NCBI GenBank assembly: GCA_913058575.1
Contig: CAJXRF010000031.1
Location: 1-56,080, forward strand
Reading direction: 5' to 3'
Length of the DNA: 56,080 bases
From: an uncultured Bermanella sp.
Lineage (GTDB): Bacteria > Pseudomonadota > Gammaproteobacteria > Pseudomonadales > Oceanobacteraceae
Shown here piece by piece: positions 1 to 8,548 of this stretch. Both the position numbers and the translations under genes were made by a program. How positions within the stretch are numbered: position 1 is the stretch's first letter; every line of letters starts with the position of its first letter. Under the pieces are notes generated by a model. The model made no database searches. It had not been told where the DNA came from and saw nothing but the letters and a program-made list of their open reading frames with translations.

Positions 1-701
1 AGTGCGATAGAACGGACCCTTCGGTCCGTATATTCGCTTTTTGTACGTTATTTTATTTTCCAACTTTACCTTAAAATTCAAGGTCTTACCATGCACCTAC
101 CACTCATCTTTTTCTGTATATACGGACCAAGGGGTCTGTATATACACGCCTGCTGAGTTCGGTAATATCTAGTCTTCTGCTTTAAACCCAATTCCGTCAA
201 CCACAAAAGGAGCGACCCTTATGAGGTAATATACCGACCCAAACCGTCCCTTAAGTTTTTGGATTAATACGCAGTAAAATCCAGCGCTCACATTGAACAA
301 TTTCTAAACAAATTTCTGCACAATTTAGCGACCATCAAAAATGTAGCTGGAACCAGGCTCAAGCCCTTAGGGCTGTGGTCTTTCTTGATTGCCATGTTTT
401 AAAACAAGCTGTAGGTGCTCTTGATTAGTTTCGTAATGTTTGGCGCTTCAAGAACATTCCTACAGCGCAGAGTAAAGAGGAAGTCGATCTACTATCTGTG
501 TGAATAAAAAGCACTACAAAAATCATGGCTGGATAATTGTATGGCACTGGGCTCCAAGTAAATGAGTGTTTTAGTATCAAAAATCGGACACATTATGGCT
601 CAAACATTGAACACCCTGTAATTATTAAGGTCTATTCCCTGCTAAGCCTAGGGTTTATCATTGTCACATGGGATTTATACACATTTACTAGAAGGCAAAA
701 C
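1..701. other. Gene-poor leader region
   Basis: I see no convincing coding sequence here. Besides the repeated motif in the first 240 bases there is a short hairpin around 370-383 (AGCCCTTAGGGCT). The stretch 280-500 gives the impression of degraded sequence: it has no conserved reading frame and only scattered stops. An open frame runs into the GspC-like gene from 537, but that upstream start has no good ribosome binding site. Confidence 0.4.
12..239. repeat. Four copies of a TATATACGGACC-like motif
   Basis: A motif close to TATATACGGACC occurs four times. It lies at 23-34 (reverse, GGTCCGTATATT), 117-128 (forward, exact), 133-144 (reverse, GGTCTGTATATA) and 228-239 (forward, AATATACCGACC). 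Copies 2 and 3 form a 32-bp hairpin at 115-146 with 14-bp arms, one G-T pair and a 4-base loop. Copy 1 lies in a 7-bp-arm hairpin at 12-29. The clustering suggests binding sites for a regulator or replication-type protein, or remains of a mobile element. No protein for it is visible nearby, so the role is unknown. Confidence 0.5.
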
Positions 702-1235
702 ATGCGCTGGTTACTGATGGGCCTATTGGTTCTTAACGTTTTACAAGGTATTTACATTTTTTCTTATGATGATACGAAAAGCTTCAACGCAAAGGTAGCC
801 GCCCCAGACCCAAAGCACCTATCAAGCACCCACAACACAGCTGTCACTTCTCACAAGACATTGCAGGCCCTTGATGATGCACCAGCACCCCCTAGCCATA
901 AATCAAATGGCATAGCTGTAGTTTCACAAGAGATCAGAGTCGTGAGCCGCAGCTTAGTGAACAAACTAGTGCAGTCTGGCAAAGGGCTTAATACAGTACG
1001 GTTTGCCCTTTGGCCAAAAGGGGGGTTCTTAGCCACCTATGTTAAACAGGCCAGTGTTGTAGCCCGCCTAGGATTAATGAAAGGGGACGTGGTTAAATCC
1101 ATTAACAACACACAAATGAGCAGCGTATTGCATGCTTTAAGCATTTACCAAGATCTAGAAGATCTACACTTTTTGGAACTGGCAATTGAAAGAAAAGGCA
1201 AGGCTATTTCTTATTTTTATAAACTCATTGATTAA
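702..1235 (+). CDS. GspC-like inner-membrane PDZ protein (orphan)
   Basis: This 177-aa protein has the layout of type II secretion GspC: a very short cytoplasmic start, one membrane helix (MRWLLMGLLVLNVLQGIYIF), a Ser/Pro/His-rich linker, and a C-terminal PDZ-like domain with VARLGLMKGDVVKSINN and a closing LxIERKGK strand. In GspC these parts link the inner-membrane platform to secretin GspD. I chose the ATG at 702 because AGAAGG lies 6 bases upstream; the frame is open from 537, which would add a second hydrophobic segment and has no clear ribosome site. No other gsp gene is in the window, so it may be an orphan, a relic of a gsp locus, or an unrelated membrane-anchored PDZ protein. The homology-region part before the PDZ is weakly recognisable (VVSRSLVNKLVQ). 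Confidence 0.6.
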   Translation: MRWLLMGLLVLNVLQGIYIFSYDDTKSFNAKVAAPDPKHLSSTHNTAVTSHKTLQALDDAPAPPSHKSNGIAVVSQEIRVVSRSLVNKLVQSGKGLNTVRFALWPKGGFLATYVKQASVVARLGLMKGDVVKSINNTQMSSVLHALSIYQDLEDLHFLELAIERKGKAISYFYKLID

Positions 1236-2004
1236 TAGTTGCTGAATCAATGCTTGAAAAAATGATGAGAATATAGATATCGCAAGGCCAAAAAAAATGG
1301 CTTAGCTGGTTTAGTATAAACGTTTTAGCCGTTAGACCAGTCAATTATTAAAAGAGGGATTACTCCTTAGAGATTTACATTCACTTTTAATTCTTTACCG
1401 GTTATTACATAGCTTTACCCTTTCCACACAGCAATTTTAAAAGTGACAACTAAGCTTGGATTAATGGTAATAAAGTTGGTTTGAATACATCTCAACTTGA
1501 GATGCGATTGACCACAAAATTCCAGGATTAATGCAAATACAGACCCAGTGTATATTTTGCCTTACCCCCCAAATTTGGATAAGGCAAGATACACGATCAA
1601 TTGTCGACACTAAATTGCATTAACAAACGGTAATCATCAGACGATGATATACACGAAAGTAAACGGGGAGACCAGTAAGTAGTAATGGGGACTGAAAAAG
1701 CGCATTAGCAGACTCAATCACTTGGTTGAATACAACCTGCAGTAACACTGCATATAACAGGAAGTCTGAGCGTGATAACAGTTAGTATTTACTTGAAATA
1801 AGCGGCCGCATGATTAGGACAATCATGGTGTGCCGTTTATTTGCTTTATGCATTTCGACATTTGGTAATTTCCCTACCACTCTAATCCCTCTGTCATAAA
1901 AAGCTACCAAAGGTACTTAAATTGACATTGTATTTATTATGCCATCACTAATAATAGCATGATCATATTTTGTAACATTTTCAGAATTTTATACTCGGAT
2001 ATTC
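1236..2004. other. Hairpin-rich intergenic region
   Basis: No gene is supported in these 769 bases. Three inverted repeats stand out. One is 1548-1594 (arms GTGTAT..TTGCCTTA and TAAGGCAAGATACAC, left arm two bases longer, C-rich loop). Another is 1633-1648 (ATCATC, loop AGAC, GATGAT). The third is 1796-1842 (AAATAAGCGGC..CATGATT against AATCATG..GCCGTTTATTT, with an internal bulge). None is followed by a T-run, so they do not look like simple terminators. Confidence 0.5.
1796..1842. repeat. Long imperfect inverted repeat
   Basis: The left arm 1796-1815 and right arm 1821-1842 pair around a 5-base AGGAC loop. The outer arm is AAATAA(G/A)CGGC and the inner arm CATGATT; the middle differs by a small bulge containing the GCGGCCGC site. 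It could be a remnant of a small palindromic mobile element or a structured RNA. No flanking direct repeat was recognised. Confidence 0.4.
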
Positions 2005-2673
2005 ATGCAACAGCTCGCTCGAATTGACACCACCCTGCTGAAGTGGGCCTACCAAATACCTTTTAAGAACAGTTATCTTATTAAGGCGTTAATTTTTATG
2101 GGAGATGCGCCATTTTGGATGCTCATTATTGTGATAAGCGCACTGCTCGGCCAGTTTTTAAATGCTCCTTCATTTGAGACGTTAGCCATCTCTCTTATGT
2201 TAGGGTTTGCCATTGGTAATTTACTATTTAGCCAGCTTAAAATAAGAGTCAATCGCCAACGCCCCTATGCCAATGCATCGCTTCAAGAAAAGCTTAATAT
2301 AACCATTAATAATCGTGATCCTGGCCACGGCTCTAAAGAACAGGAGAGCTTTCCTTCTGGCCATGTATTTTGGACCACCCTGTGCGTAAGCCTTATTTGT
2401 TATCAATTTAGCTGGAGCGGTTTTTTCATAGTGAGCTGGATGGTGCCGGCCATGATTTTTTTACGTCCTCACCTTGGGGTACATTACCCAAGCGATGCCC
2501 TTGCCGGGTTTGTAATTGGCATCATGCTCGCAATCATTACCCTGTTATTGCTTCCGTTGGTATTAGGCTATCTAGAATTTTTAAAAGCATTTAGCGGCTA
2601 TGTTTATGGCTATTGGATTTTCGTCTTAACATTTTTAATAGTTGGCATTAAATCTTGGAGAAAACGCGTTTAA
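2005..2673 (+). CDS. PAP2-superfamily membrane phosphatase
   Basis: A 222-aa polytopic inner-membrane protein of the PAP2 (type 2 phosphatidic acid phosphatase) family. The three signature blocks are present in order: KxxxxxxRP as KIRVNRQRP near residue 75, PSGH as SFPSGHVF near 117, and RxxxxxHxxxD as RPHLGVHYPSD near 152. The two His and the Asp would form the phosphohistidine site facing the periplasm. About five or six hydrophobic helices are visible. Such enzymes dephosphorylate lipid phosphates, including phosphatidic acid, phosphatidylglycerol phosphate and undecaprenyl pyrophosphate; which lipid is used here cannot be read from sequence. The gene stands alone and converges on the solute-binding gene at 2693. 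The ATG at 2005 gives a sensible amphipathic N-terminus. Confidence 0.85.
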   Translation: MQQLARIDTTLLKWAYQIPFKNSYLIKALIFMGDAPFWMLIIVISALLGQFLNAPSFETLAISLMLGFAIGNLLFSQLKIRVNRQRPYANASLQEKLNITINNRDPGHGSKEQESFPSGHVFWTTLCVSLICYQFSWSGFFIVSWMVPAMIFLRPHLGVHYPSDALAGFVIGIMLAIITLLLLPLVLGYLEFLKAFSGYVYGYWIFVLTFLIVGIKSWRKRV

Positions 2674-2692
2674 TTAAAACTAAGGGCATTGG

Positions 2693-3442
2693 CTAGTAAA
2701 GGTAGCGATTTACAATTTCTTTAATAATGCCCTTTTGTTTCATTTCATTAATGGCAAGGTTAATCGGTTGCAGTAAGTCTTCTCTGGAGTGATGGATTCG
2801 AACTTTTAATTCAGAGCGATTAATCACAGGGCCCAGTTCAATGGCGCTCCATTGCGCCTTTAATTCTGGAATGTGTTTTTTAATATACGAAAGCTCCGCT
2901 TTATCAATAATACCTGCTTCAGCACGAACCAAGGCTAGCTTGCGTATTTGGGAGACATTACTAACACTATCAGAGCGCGTAAATAGATGGTCTCCCACAT
3001 AACCATAACCGCGAATAGTGGAAATTTTACGGCCTTTTAAATCTTTAATGCTTTCAAAATTAAAAGCTTTTCCCAGCGGAAAAACTAAAATTTCTTCCAC
3101 TACTAATACCGTATCGCTCCAAACAGAAGCTGCTGGTTGTTCCTTGCGCCATGCAATATTCACACAGCACTCTATTTGCACCAGCCCTTCATCAAAAGCT
3201 TTTTTACTGCGCTTAACGGATAATAATTTACTGGGTAAGAGTTTAACTGACAGGCGCTTATCTAGCTCAAGGGTAATTTCATGTAATATGCCACTGGCTT
3301 TACTGCCATCCATGATCCAGTACGGCTCCCAACTCACATCCGTCACTGCATAACGAACACTGTCGGCAGCACTTACCAACGTAAACACCCACAGTATACT
3401 CAATAGCAAATAACGGTATGGAACGGCTTTATAAATTGCCAT
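2693..3442 (-). CDS. Periplasmic SBP_bac_3-type solute-binding protein
   Basis: The product is a 249-aa exported protein of the amino-acid-type periplasmic binding fold. A signal peptide starts at the ATG at 3442 (MAIYKAVPYRYLLLSILWVF, cleaved after LVSA). The mature part has the family pattern: an early substrate strand, a W-R region where many relatives have WKR, a GxGYVGD segment near the hinge, and a C-terminal helix ending KGIIKEIVNRYLY. The frame is open to a GTG at 3550, which would overlap the upstream GST gene and add a second hydrophobic stretch; I prefer 3442. It is the last gene of the AraC-GST-SBP leftward set. No permease or ATPase lies nearby, so it may act as a stand-alone sensor or auxiliary binding protein. 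Confidence 0.75.
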   Translation of the reverse strand: MAIYKAVPYRYLLLSILWVFTLVSAADSVRYAVTDVSWEPYWIMDGSKASGILHEITLELDKRLSVKLLPSKLLSVKRSKKAFDEGLVQIECCVNIAWRKEQPAASVWSDTVLVVEEILVFPLGKAFNFESIKDLKGRKISTIRGYGYVGDHLFTRSDSVSNVSQIRKLALVRAEAGIIDKAELSYIKKHIPELKAQWSAIELGPVINRSELKVRIHHSREDLLQPINLAINEMKQKGIIKEIVNRYLY

Positions 3443-3528
3443 GCAAGCTGCTCGAAACGGATTAGTTATGAGTATAGTCGGTATTATTAACCCATTAAAA
3501 AAACAGCTAATCACTTTCAACAGGAGTG

Positions 3529-4212
3529 TTAGTTTTGGCCAAATAAACACTCTTCATGGGTGTCTAACCACAAAGGATATTTAGCCATCACCTTAGTAAA
3601 AAAAGGGCTTTGCAAAAACAAGGCTAACCATTTTTGTAAGTTTGGATAAGGGGCCTTGATAAACCATTTTTTATCTACCCGAGAGAATTGACGAACAAAG
3701 GGTAATAACGCGTAATCGGCTAGGCTGGCGCCATCTCCCAATAAATATTCCTGCCCATTAAGGCGTTGCTCTAGGCTTTCAATAAACACTTCGCATTCAC
3801 GGCGATAGAATTTTTCTGAAACCTCACTAAAGCGCCTTGCTCTTTTATATTTCTCTAACGTGGGTTTAAAGCCAACATCATTTTCATGCACCAATTGCAG
3901 CATGGCCGACAAACCATTGGGGAAATTACAATACAGTAAATCGTGGGGGTCATTTTCACCTAATGCCCATAGCATGATATCCAAACTTTCATCAATGACC
4001 TGCCAGTTTTCTTTAGACTGCGTTGCATTTATTAACAATACAGGCACAGTGCCCTTGGGCGAGATGGCCAGCATTTCTGGCGGTTTGTTTTTTGTCACCA
4101 CCGCCCGCAATTTAACGGTTTGCTGGGCCATTAATATGCCCATTCTGGCACGCATGGCATATGGGCAATGCTGTAGGGAATACAAAATGGGATGCGTTTC
4201 AGGGTTATTCAT
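3529..4212 (-). CDS. Glutathione S-transferase family protein
   Basis: A 227-aa cytoplasmic GST-fold protein. The N-terminal thioredoxin-like domain has a CPYAMRARMGI block at about residue 16, as in omega/Grx-like GSTs with an active cysteine, and the cis-proline block KGTVPVL near 55. The all-helical C-terminal domain contains LLGDGASLADYALLPF, the conserved N-capping Asp motif. It likely catalyses glutathione-dependent reduction or conjugation; the substrate is unknown. Its ATG overlaps the stop of the upstream AraC-type gene (ATGA at 4209-4212), so the two are translationally coupled. With a second GST across the divergent promoter, this suggests detoxification tied to the GMC oxidoreductase unit. 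Confidence 0.85.
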   Translation of the reverse strand: MNNPETHPILYSLQHCPYAMRARMGILMAQQTVKLRAVVTKNKPPEMLAISPKGTVPVLLINATQSKENWQVIDESLDIMLWALGENDPHDLLYCNFPNGLSAMLQLVHENDVGFKPTLEKYKRARRFSEVSEKFYRRECEVFIESLEQRLNGQEYLLGDGASLADYALLPFVRQFSRVDKKWFIKAPYPNLQKWLALFLQSPFFTKVMAKYPLWLDTHEECLFGQN

Positions 4213-5225
4213 TTTCCTTTACTCTCCCGATATTCGCCTGGCGTAGTGTCATACCAGCGTTTAAAAGCACGGTAAAAATTACTGTGATCGGTAAAGCCCA
4301 ATAAAAATCCAATTTCTTGCAACGAGACTTTCTGATTACAAGCGTAATCATGGGCAAGCATTTTACGAGTGCTGTCGAGTAAGGATAAGAAGGTACAATT
4401 TTCTTGTTTTAAACGGCGCTGAAAAGTACGTAAACTTACATTAAAAAATGCCGCAAAGTCTTTTATCTCGGGTTCACCACTGGGCAGTTTTTTGCAAATT
4501 AAATCCTTTACCTGTTCACTTAACGTGGTTTGACTGAGCTCTTTAAGGGTTTTCAGAACGATCTCAGCATGGTGATCGCGCATGGCCTTATTGGCAAAAA
4601 TCATTGGGGTATCTAGGTATTCATGGCTTATTTCTAAACTGTAATGGGGTTGTGAAAATCTCAATTCACATTGAAATATTTCTTCATAAGGCTGAATATT
4701 TTTAGGTTTAGCATGTTTAAAATTAGCCACTAAAGGATTCAGTGGCTGGTTCGTGACAAAGCGTGATGAAAACACCTGTAAGGCCAAACCGGCATCAAAG
4801 CCTTGGTAGGCCACAGGCAAATCATTGCCTTGGCTTAAATAAATAATTTCACAGCCCAATTCATTGGGCACCTGATATAACTCCACTGCCGAGCCAATAA
4901 TTTTTTGATATTGAATGGTACGCTCTAATCCTTCTCGTACATTATCGCAAGACATAAGACTAAAACTATAAGCATCAAAGGAGCTCACAGTGGGCTGCTT
5001 GCCCATGGTTAATCCGATGGCGGGGTTATGGGTTAAACGACTCGCCTCTTGCCATAACAGGGTGAAATCGTCTTGTTTGAAAAAAGCCCCTGGATTAGTC
5101 AGCTGAGCGGCATCTAAGTTAAATTGAGTGAATAATGCTGAAGCATCCAGCCCTTCGCGTCCTAATAATTCAAACACCAAGCGTGCCCAGCCCACAGACA
5201 ACTGCTGTACTTTAGCCATGTTCAT
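4209..5225 (-). CDS. AraC-family transcriptional regulator
   Basis: A 338-aa regulator. The N-terminal ~200 residues match the arabinose-binding-like domain found in OruR/ArgR-type AraC proteins (GREGLDASALFTQFNLD opening, FKQDDFTLLWQEASRL). The C-terminal ~100 residues carry the two helix-turn-helix motifs (FFNVSLRTFQRRLKQENCTF and LQEIGFLLGFTDHSNFYRAF, ending RWYDTTPGEYR). I chose the ATG at 5225, spaced well from GAGAAG; a GTG at 5231 and an ATG at 5219 are alternatives. It is divergent from the GMC oxidoreductase operon across about 190 bases and heads its own operon with the GST, so it is the likely controller of both sides. The ligand may be an alcohol, aldehyde or fatty compound; that is inference. 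Confidence 0.88.
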   Translation of the reverse strand: MNMAKVQQLSVGWARLVFELLGREGLDASALFTQFNLDAAQLTNPGAFFKQDDFTLLWQEASRLTHNPAIGLTMGKQPTVSSFDAYSFSLMSCDNVREGLERTIQYQKIIGSAVELYQVPNELGCEIIYLSQGNDLPVAYQGFDAGLALQVFSSRFVTNQPLNPLVANFKHAKPKNIQPYEEIFQCELRFSQPHYSLEISHEYLDTPMIFANKAMRDHHAEIVLKTLKELSQTTLSEQVKDLICKKLPSGEPEIKDFAAFFNVSLRTFQRRLKQENCTFLSLLDSTRKMLAHDYACNQKVSLQEIGFLLGFTDHSNFYRAFKRWYDTTPGEYRESKGK

Positions 5226-5319
5226 ATCCACTTCTCATTATCCACTTCCAAGATCGCCATGCCCGTCATGCTTTTTTAATTTTGTTTTAAATAGATTTAT
5301 ACACCTCATGGCATCCAAA

Positions 5320-5339
5320 GACAATCGGTTGTCATGACA
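5320..5339. promoter_or_regulatory. Candidate operator between AraC and GMC genes
   Basis: Two overlapping palindromes occupy this divergent intergenic space: GACAA-TCGG-TTGTC (5320-5333) and the perfect 10-mer TGTCATGACA (5330-5339). They lie about 95 bases from both start codons. AraC proteins usually read direct repeats, so the owner of this site is uncertain. Its position makes it the best visible control element for the two operons. Confidence 0.35.
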
Positions 5340-5414
5340 GGCCAAAGAGACCCTTGCCCGAAGCGCCTAATATTGGCCTAAATAAAAACAATGCCTATGA
5401 AAAAGGAGTAGCCT

Positions 5415-7025
5415 GTGTTTGATTTTGTCATTGTAGGTGGCGGTTCTGCTGGTTGTGTATTGGCCAATCGTTTATCAGAAAATGGTCTGTTTAGTGTTTG
5501 CTTGTTAGAGGCTGGCAGTGACAACAACAGCCCATTAGTTTCCACCCCCTTAGCCACCATGGCGTTAATGTTTACCAAGAAATATAACTGGCTATTTGAT
5601 AGCACCCCGCAAAAGACTCAGCAAAATCGTGAAATTTATTGCCCCAGAGGCAAGGGACTAGGGGGTTCTAGCGCTATGAATGGCATGATTTATATTCGTG
5701 GTCACGATAAAGATTACGACCGTTGGGAGAAAGAAGAAGGGGCCAAAGGTTGGAGTTTTAAAGAAGTACTGCCTTATTTTAAACGCTCGCAACATCAAGA
5801 GCGTGGCGAAACAAACCGCCATGGAGTAAATGGCCCATTAAATGTCTCTAATCCTTCGCGGCTGGTTAAATTTAATAAGCGTTTTATACAAGCCGGCAAA
5901 GAAATGGGTTATTCATACAACGAAGACTTTAACGGTGACACCCAAGAAGGGGTGGGCGAATATCAATTCACTATTAAAAAAGGTAAGCGCCACAGTGCCG
6001 CTGCCGCCTATTTAACAAAGCCTATTAAAAAGCGCCCTAATCTCACCATTATTACTCATGCCCATGCCAGTCAAATTGAATGGCAGGATGGCCGTGCGGT
6101 GGGCGTTACCTATCTTGATAAAGAACAAACTCAGCATAGAGTAAACGCCAAAAAAGAAGTGATTTTATCGCTAGGTACCTTTAACTCACCGCAATTATTA
6201 ATGTTATCTGGAGTGGGGCCTAAAAAAGAGTTAGAAGAAAAAGGTATTAAGGTTAATCACCATTTACCCGGGGTGGGTAAAAATTTGCAAGAACATGTGG
6301 ACATCATGGTGATGCGCAATGCCAGTAAAAAAATAGGCGGCCCCATGGGCATTAACCTGTACCAAGCCATTCATGATTTTCCCAGTTATTTAAAATACCC
6401 CTTGTTCAGTAAAGGCATGCCGCAATCACATCACGCAGAGACGGGAGGATTTTTCAAGTCATCAGATGACAAACCCTTGCCCGATCTACAGTGGACATTC
6501 TCACCTGCTAAATTAAATGATCATGGCCGCGATATAAAAGCCTTAATAAAAACCGGTTACAGCGCACACATAACTCTGCTAAGACCTAAAAGCCGCGGAG
6601 AGATCACTTTAAAAAGCACCTCGCCATTGGATGCCCCTAACATTGATTTAAACATGCTATCCCATCCAGAAGATGTTAACGATTTAATCTCTGGCTTGAA
6701 AAAAACCCGTGCATTAATGACCGCCCCCGCCTTTGAAGATTACTTAAGCGATGAAGTTTACCCAGGAGCAGGTTGTGAATCGGATGCGGCACTTGAAGAG
6801 TATGTGCGCCGTAAGGCCAACCATATTTATCACCCCATTGGCACCTGTAAAATGGGCGATGATCACATGGCAGTGGTAGACAGCGAATTAAAAGTACATG
6901 GTTTACAAGGGTTGCGTGTTGTAGACGCTTCTGTGATGCCATCGCTCATTGGAGGTAACACCAATGCACCTACGATTATGATCGCCGAAAAAGCCAGCGA
7001 TATTATTTTGCAAGACCACGCATAA
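5415..7025 (+). CDS. GMC-family FAD alcohol/choline dehydrogenase-like oxidoreductase
   Basis: A 536-aa flavoprotein of the glucose-methanol-choline family, the right length for AlkJ- or BetA-like members. The N-terminus is the FAD-binding Rossmann motif VGGGSAGCVLANRLSE followed by LLEAG. GMC signature 1 appears at GKGLGGSSAMNGMIYIRG near residue 80, and signature 2 at GTFNSPQLLMLSGVGP near 255. The C-terminal active site has the His of YHPIGTCKMG and the Asn/His-position region GGNTNAPTIMIAEKASDIIL. It should oxidise primary alcohols, or possibly choline, at the membrane or in the cytoplasm and pass electrons to the respiratory chain. The GTG start is set by AAGGAG six bases upstream. It heads a three-gene operon with SRPBCC and GST proteins, controlled by the divergent AraC protein. 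Confidence 0.9.
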   Translation: MFDFVIVGGGSAGCVLANRLSENGLFSVCLLEAGSDNNSPLVSTPLATMALMFTKKYNWLFDSTPQKTQQNREIYCPRGKGLGGSSAMNGMIYIRGHDKDYDRWEKEEGAKGWSFKEVLPYFKRSQHQERGETNRHGVNGPLNVSNPSRLVKFNKRFIQAGKEMGYSYNEDFNGDTQEGVGEYQFTIKKGKRHSAAAAYLTKPIKKRPNLTIITHAHASQIEWQDGRAVGVTYLDKEQTQHRVNAKKEVILSLGTFNSPQLLMLSGVGPKKELEEKGIKVNHHLPGVGKNLQEHVDIMVMRNASKKIGGPMGINLYQAIHDFPSYLKYPLFSKGMPQSHHAETGGFFKSSDDKPLPDLQWTFSPAKLNDHGRDIKALIKTGYSAHITLLRPKSRGEITLKSTSPLDAPNIDLNMLSHPEDVNDLISGLKKTRALMTAPAFEDYLSDEVYPGAGCESDAALEEYVRRKANHIYHPIGTCKMGDDHMAVVDSELKVHGLQGLRVVDASVMPSLIGGNTNAPTIMIAEKASDIILQDHA

Positions 7026-7039
7026 TTAACGGGTTCACC

Positions 7040-7483
7040 ATGCTTACCATCGAAAATACAATTGAAATCAAGTCTTCTGTTGAACAGGTCTGGGAAGTAT
7101 TAACCGATCGAGAAAGTTATGCCCAGTGGAACCCTGTGATACTTTCACAAACAGGGGTATTAAAAAGGGGCTGTCGCGCCAAGATGCGCATCAACCCAGC
7201 CCTTTTTCCCATGAGCGTTGACATTGTTTACCGACAAGTACAAACCAACAAAGAACTCAGTTGGTTTGGTGGCCCGCCTCTTATTAAGGGCTACCATTAT
7301 TTTAAACTGCAAAGCCTACCCAATGGGAATACTCAAGTAATCCATGGTGAACGCTTTGGTTTTTTAGCCACTCTTATGGGTTGGCCAGCCATTGTTAGCC
7401 TAGTGAAGATGAAATATAAAAAAGCCGACCGTGCTTTAAAAAAACGTTGTGAAACCATTTTAAAATCACAACAGGCCGCTTAG
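7040..7483 (+). CDS. SRPBCC-family (START/Bet v1-like) protein
   Basis: A 147-aa cytoplasmic protein with the SRPBCC fold. The opening IENTIEIKSSVEQVWEVLTD and the following YAQWNPVI block are typical of polyketide-cyclase/dehydrase-like members, with strand pairs around LSWFGG and HYFKLQ and a long C-terminal helix. The fold makes a hydrophobic pocket for lipids or aromatic ligands. The gene lies 14 bases after the GMC oxidoreductase stop and 26 bases before the GST gene, so co-transcription is likely. It may bind the substrate or product of the oxidoreductase; this is inference from position. Confidence 0.82.
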   Translation: MLTIENTIEIKSSVEQVWEVLTDRESYAQWNPVILSQTGVLKRGCRAKMRINPALFPMSVDIVYRQVQTNKELSWFGGPPLIKGYHYFKLQSLPNGNTQVIHGERFGFLATLMGWPAIVSLVKMKYKKADRALKKRCETILKSQQAA

Positions 7484-7509
7484 ACTTTCATTTTTAAATA
7501 GGAAATATC

Positions 7510-8544
7510 ATGGAGCCGGTAATAAAGTTGGTAGGCGCGCCCCAGTCCCCCTATAGCCGTAAAATGCGTGCCGCATTGCGCTATCGACGTATTCCCTATC
7601 AATGGGTACGCCAATACTCAGCCGCCAGCCAATCGCAACCAGACATAAAAATTCGCCAAATGATTCCGGTGTTATGGTTTTCTCATGAAGATACGAGCCA
7701 AGACAGGGCTATGCTGGACTCGACCTTTCAACTAAAAGCCTTAGAAGAAAGCCACACACAACGCTCACTTATTTGCCCTGACCCTGTGGTGATGTTTTTT
7801 AACCTGCTGATGGAAGACTTTGCTGATGAATGGCTCACCAAGGCCATGTTTCATTATCGTTGGAGTTATCAAAAGGATACCCAAAAGGCTGCCACCATTT
7901 TACCGTTAGAAGTGAAATGGGACCAAAGTGATGCCCAAGCCCTTGAACTTCAAAATGACTTTGGCCAACTGCAAACTTCTCGCTTAGGGGTGGTGGGTTC
8001 CAACGAGATCACTAAACCCCTCATTGAAGAAAGCTTTAAAAATATATTACTGAGCCTTAACGACATGCTTAGCACGCAACCCTTTGTGTTAGGCCATCGC
8101 CCCGGGGCCGCTGATTTTTCTTTATATGGTCAACTGGTGTGTTTAGCGTTATTTGATCCAACCTCATCTCACCTAACACTAGAATTAACCCCCAGAGTGT
8201 ATGCTTGGGTAGAGGCCATGGAGGATACTTCAGGTGAAGAGGTAGATGATCATGGCTGGCTAAACCGTGACGATATTCACCATAAATGGGGAAGCCTATT
8301 AGGTGAAATAGGGCGCACTTATGTGCCTTATTTACTGGCCAATGAGCAAGCTTTAAAAAATCAGCAAGGTGAGTTTCAGTGCCTTATTGATGGACGCCTA
8401 TGGCAGCAAAAACCATTTTTATATCAAGGCAAATGTTTATATTGGTTAAGGGAGGCTTTTAATCATTTGAATGACAAGGATAAGCAACATGCATTCAGTA
8501 TATTAAAAGAATTTCATTGTGAAGCATTATTCGAAATGCAGTAA
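7510..8544 (+). CDS. Long glutathione S-transferase-like protein
   Basis: A 344-aa GST-fold protein, longer than the usual 200-230 aa. The thioredoxin-like N-terminus shows the GxPxSPYSRKMRAAL block, with Ser rather than Cys or Tyr near the glutathione site, and a proline-containing IPVLWF segment. The C-terminal helical domain includes LGHRPGAADFSLYGQLVC, the standard N-cap motif. About 90 extra residues follow (from roughly residue 250), with aromatic-rich FQCLIDGRLWQQKPFLYQ. Relatives of this size are found beside lipid and alcohol oxidation genes. It ends four bases from the convergent MCP stop, with no visible terminator between them. The ribosome site TAGGAAA supports the ATG. Confidence 0.8.
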   Translation: MEPVIKLVGAPQSPYSRKMRAALRYRRIPYQWVRQYSAASQSQPDIKIRQMIPVLWFSHEDTSQDRAMLDSTFQLKALEESHTQRSLICPDPVVMFFNLLMEDFADEWLTKAMFHYRWSYQKDTQKAATILPLEVKWDQSDAQALELQNDFGQLQTSRLGVVGSNEITKPLIEESFKNILLSLNDMLSTQPFVLGHRPGAADFSLYGQLVCLALFDPTSSHLTLELTPRVYAWVEAMEDTSGEEVDDHGWLNRDDIHHKWGSLLGEIGRTYVPYLLANEQALKNQQGEFQCLIDGRLWQQKPFLYQGKCLYWLREAFNHLNDKDKQHAFSILKEFHCEALFEMQ

Positions 8545-8548
8545 TTAA

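Noticed and set aside
1618-1630. TAACAAACG sequence resembling the start of integron attC (VCR) sites
   Set aside because: No matching second core site at the proper distance and no cassette structure; likely chance.
8545-8548. Terminator between the convergent GST and MCP genes
   Set aside because: Only four bases lie between the stops and no stem with a T-run was found close by.
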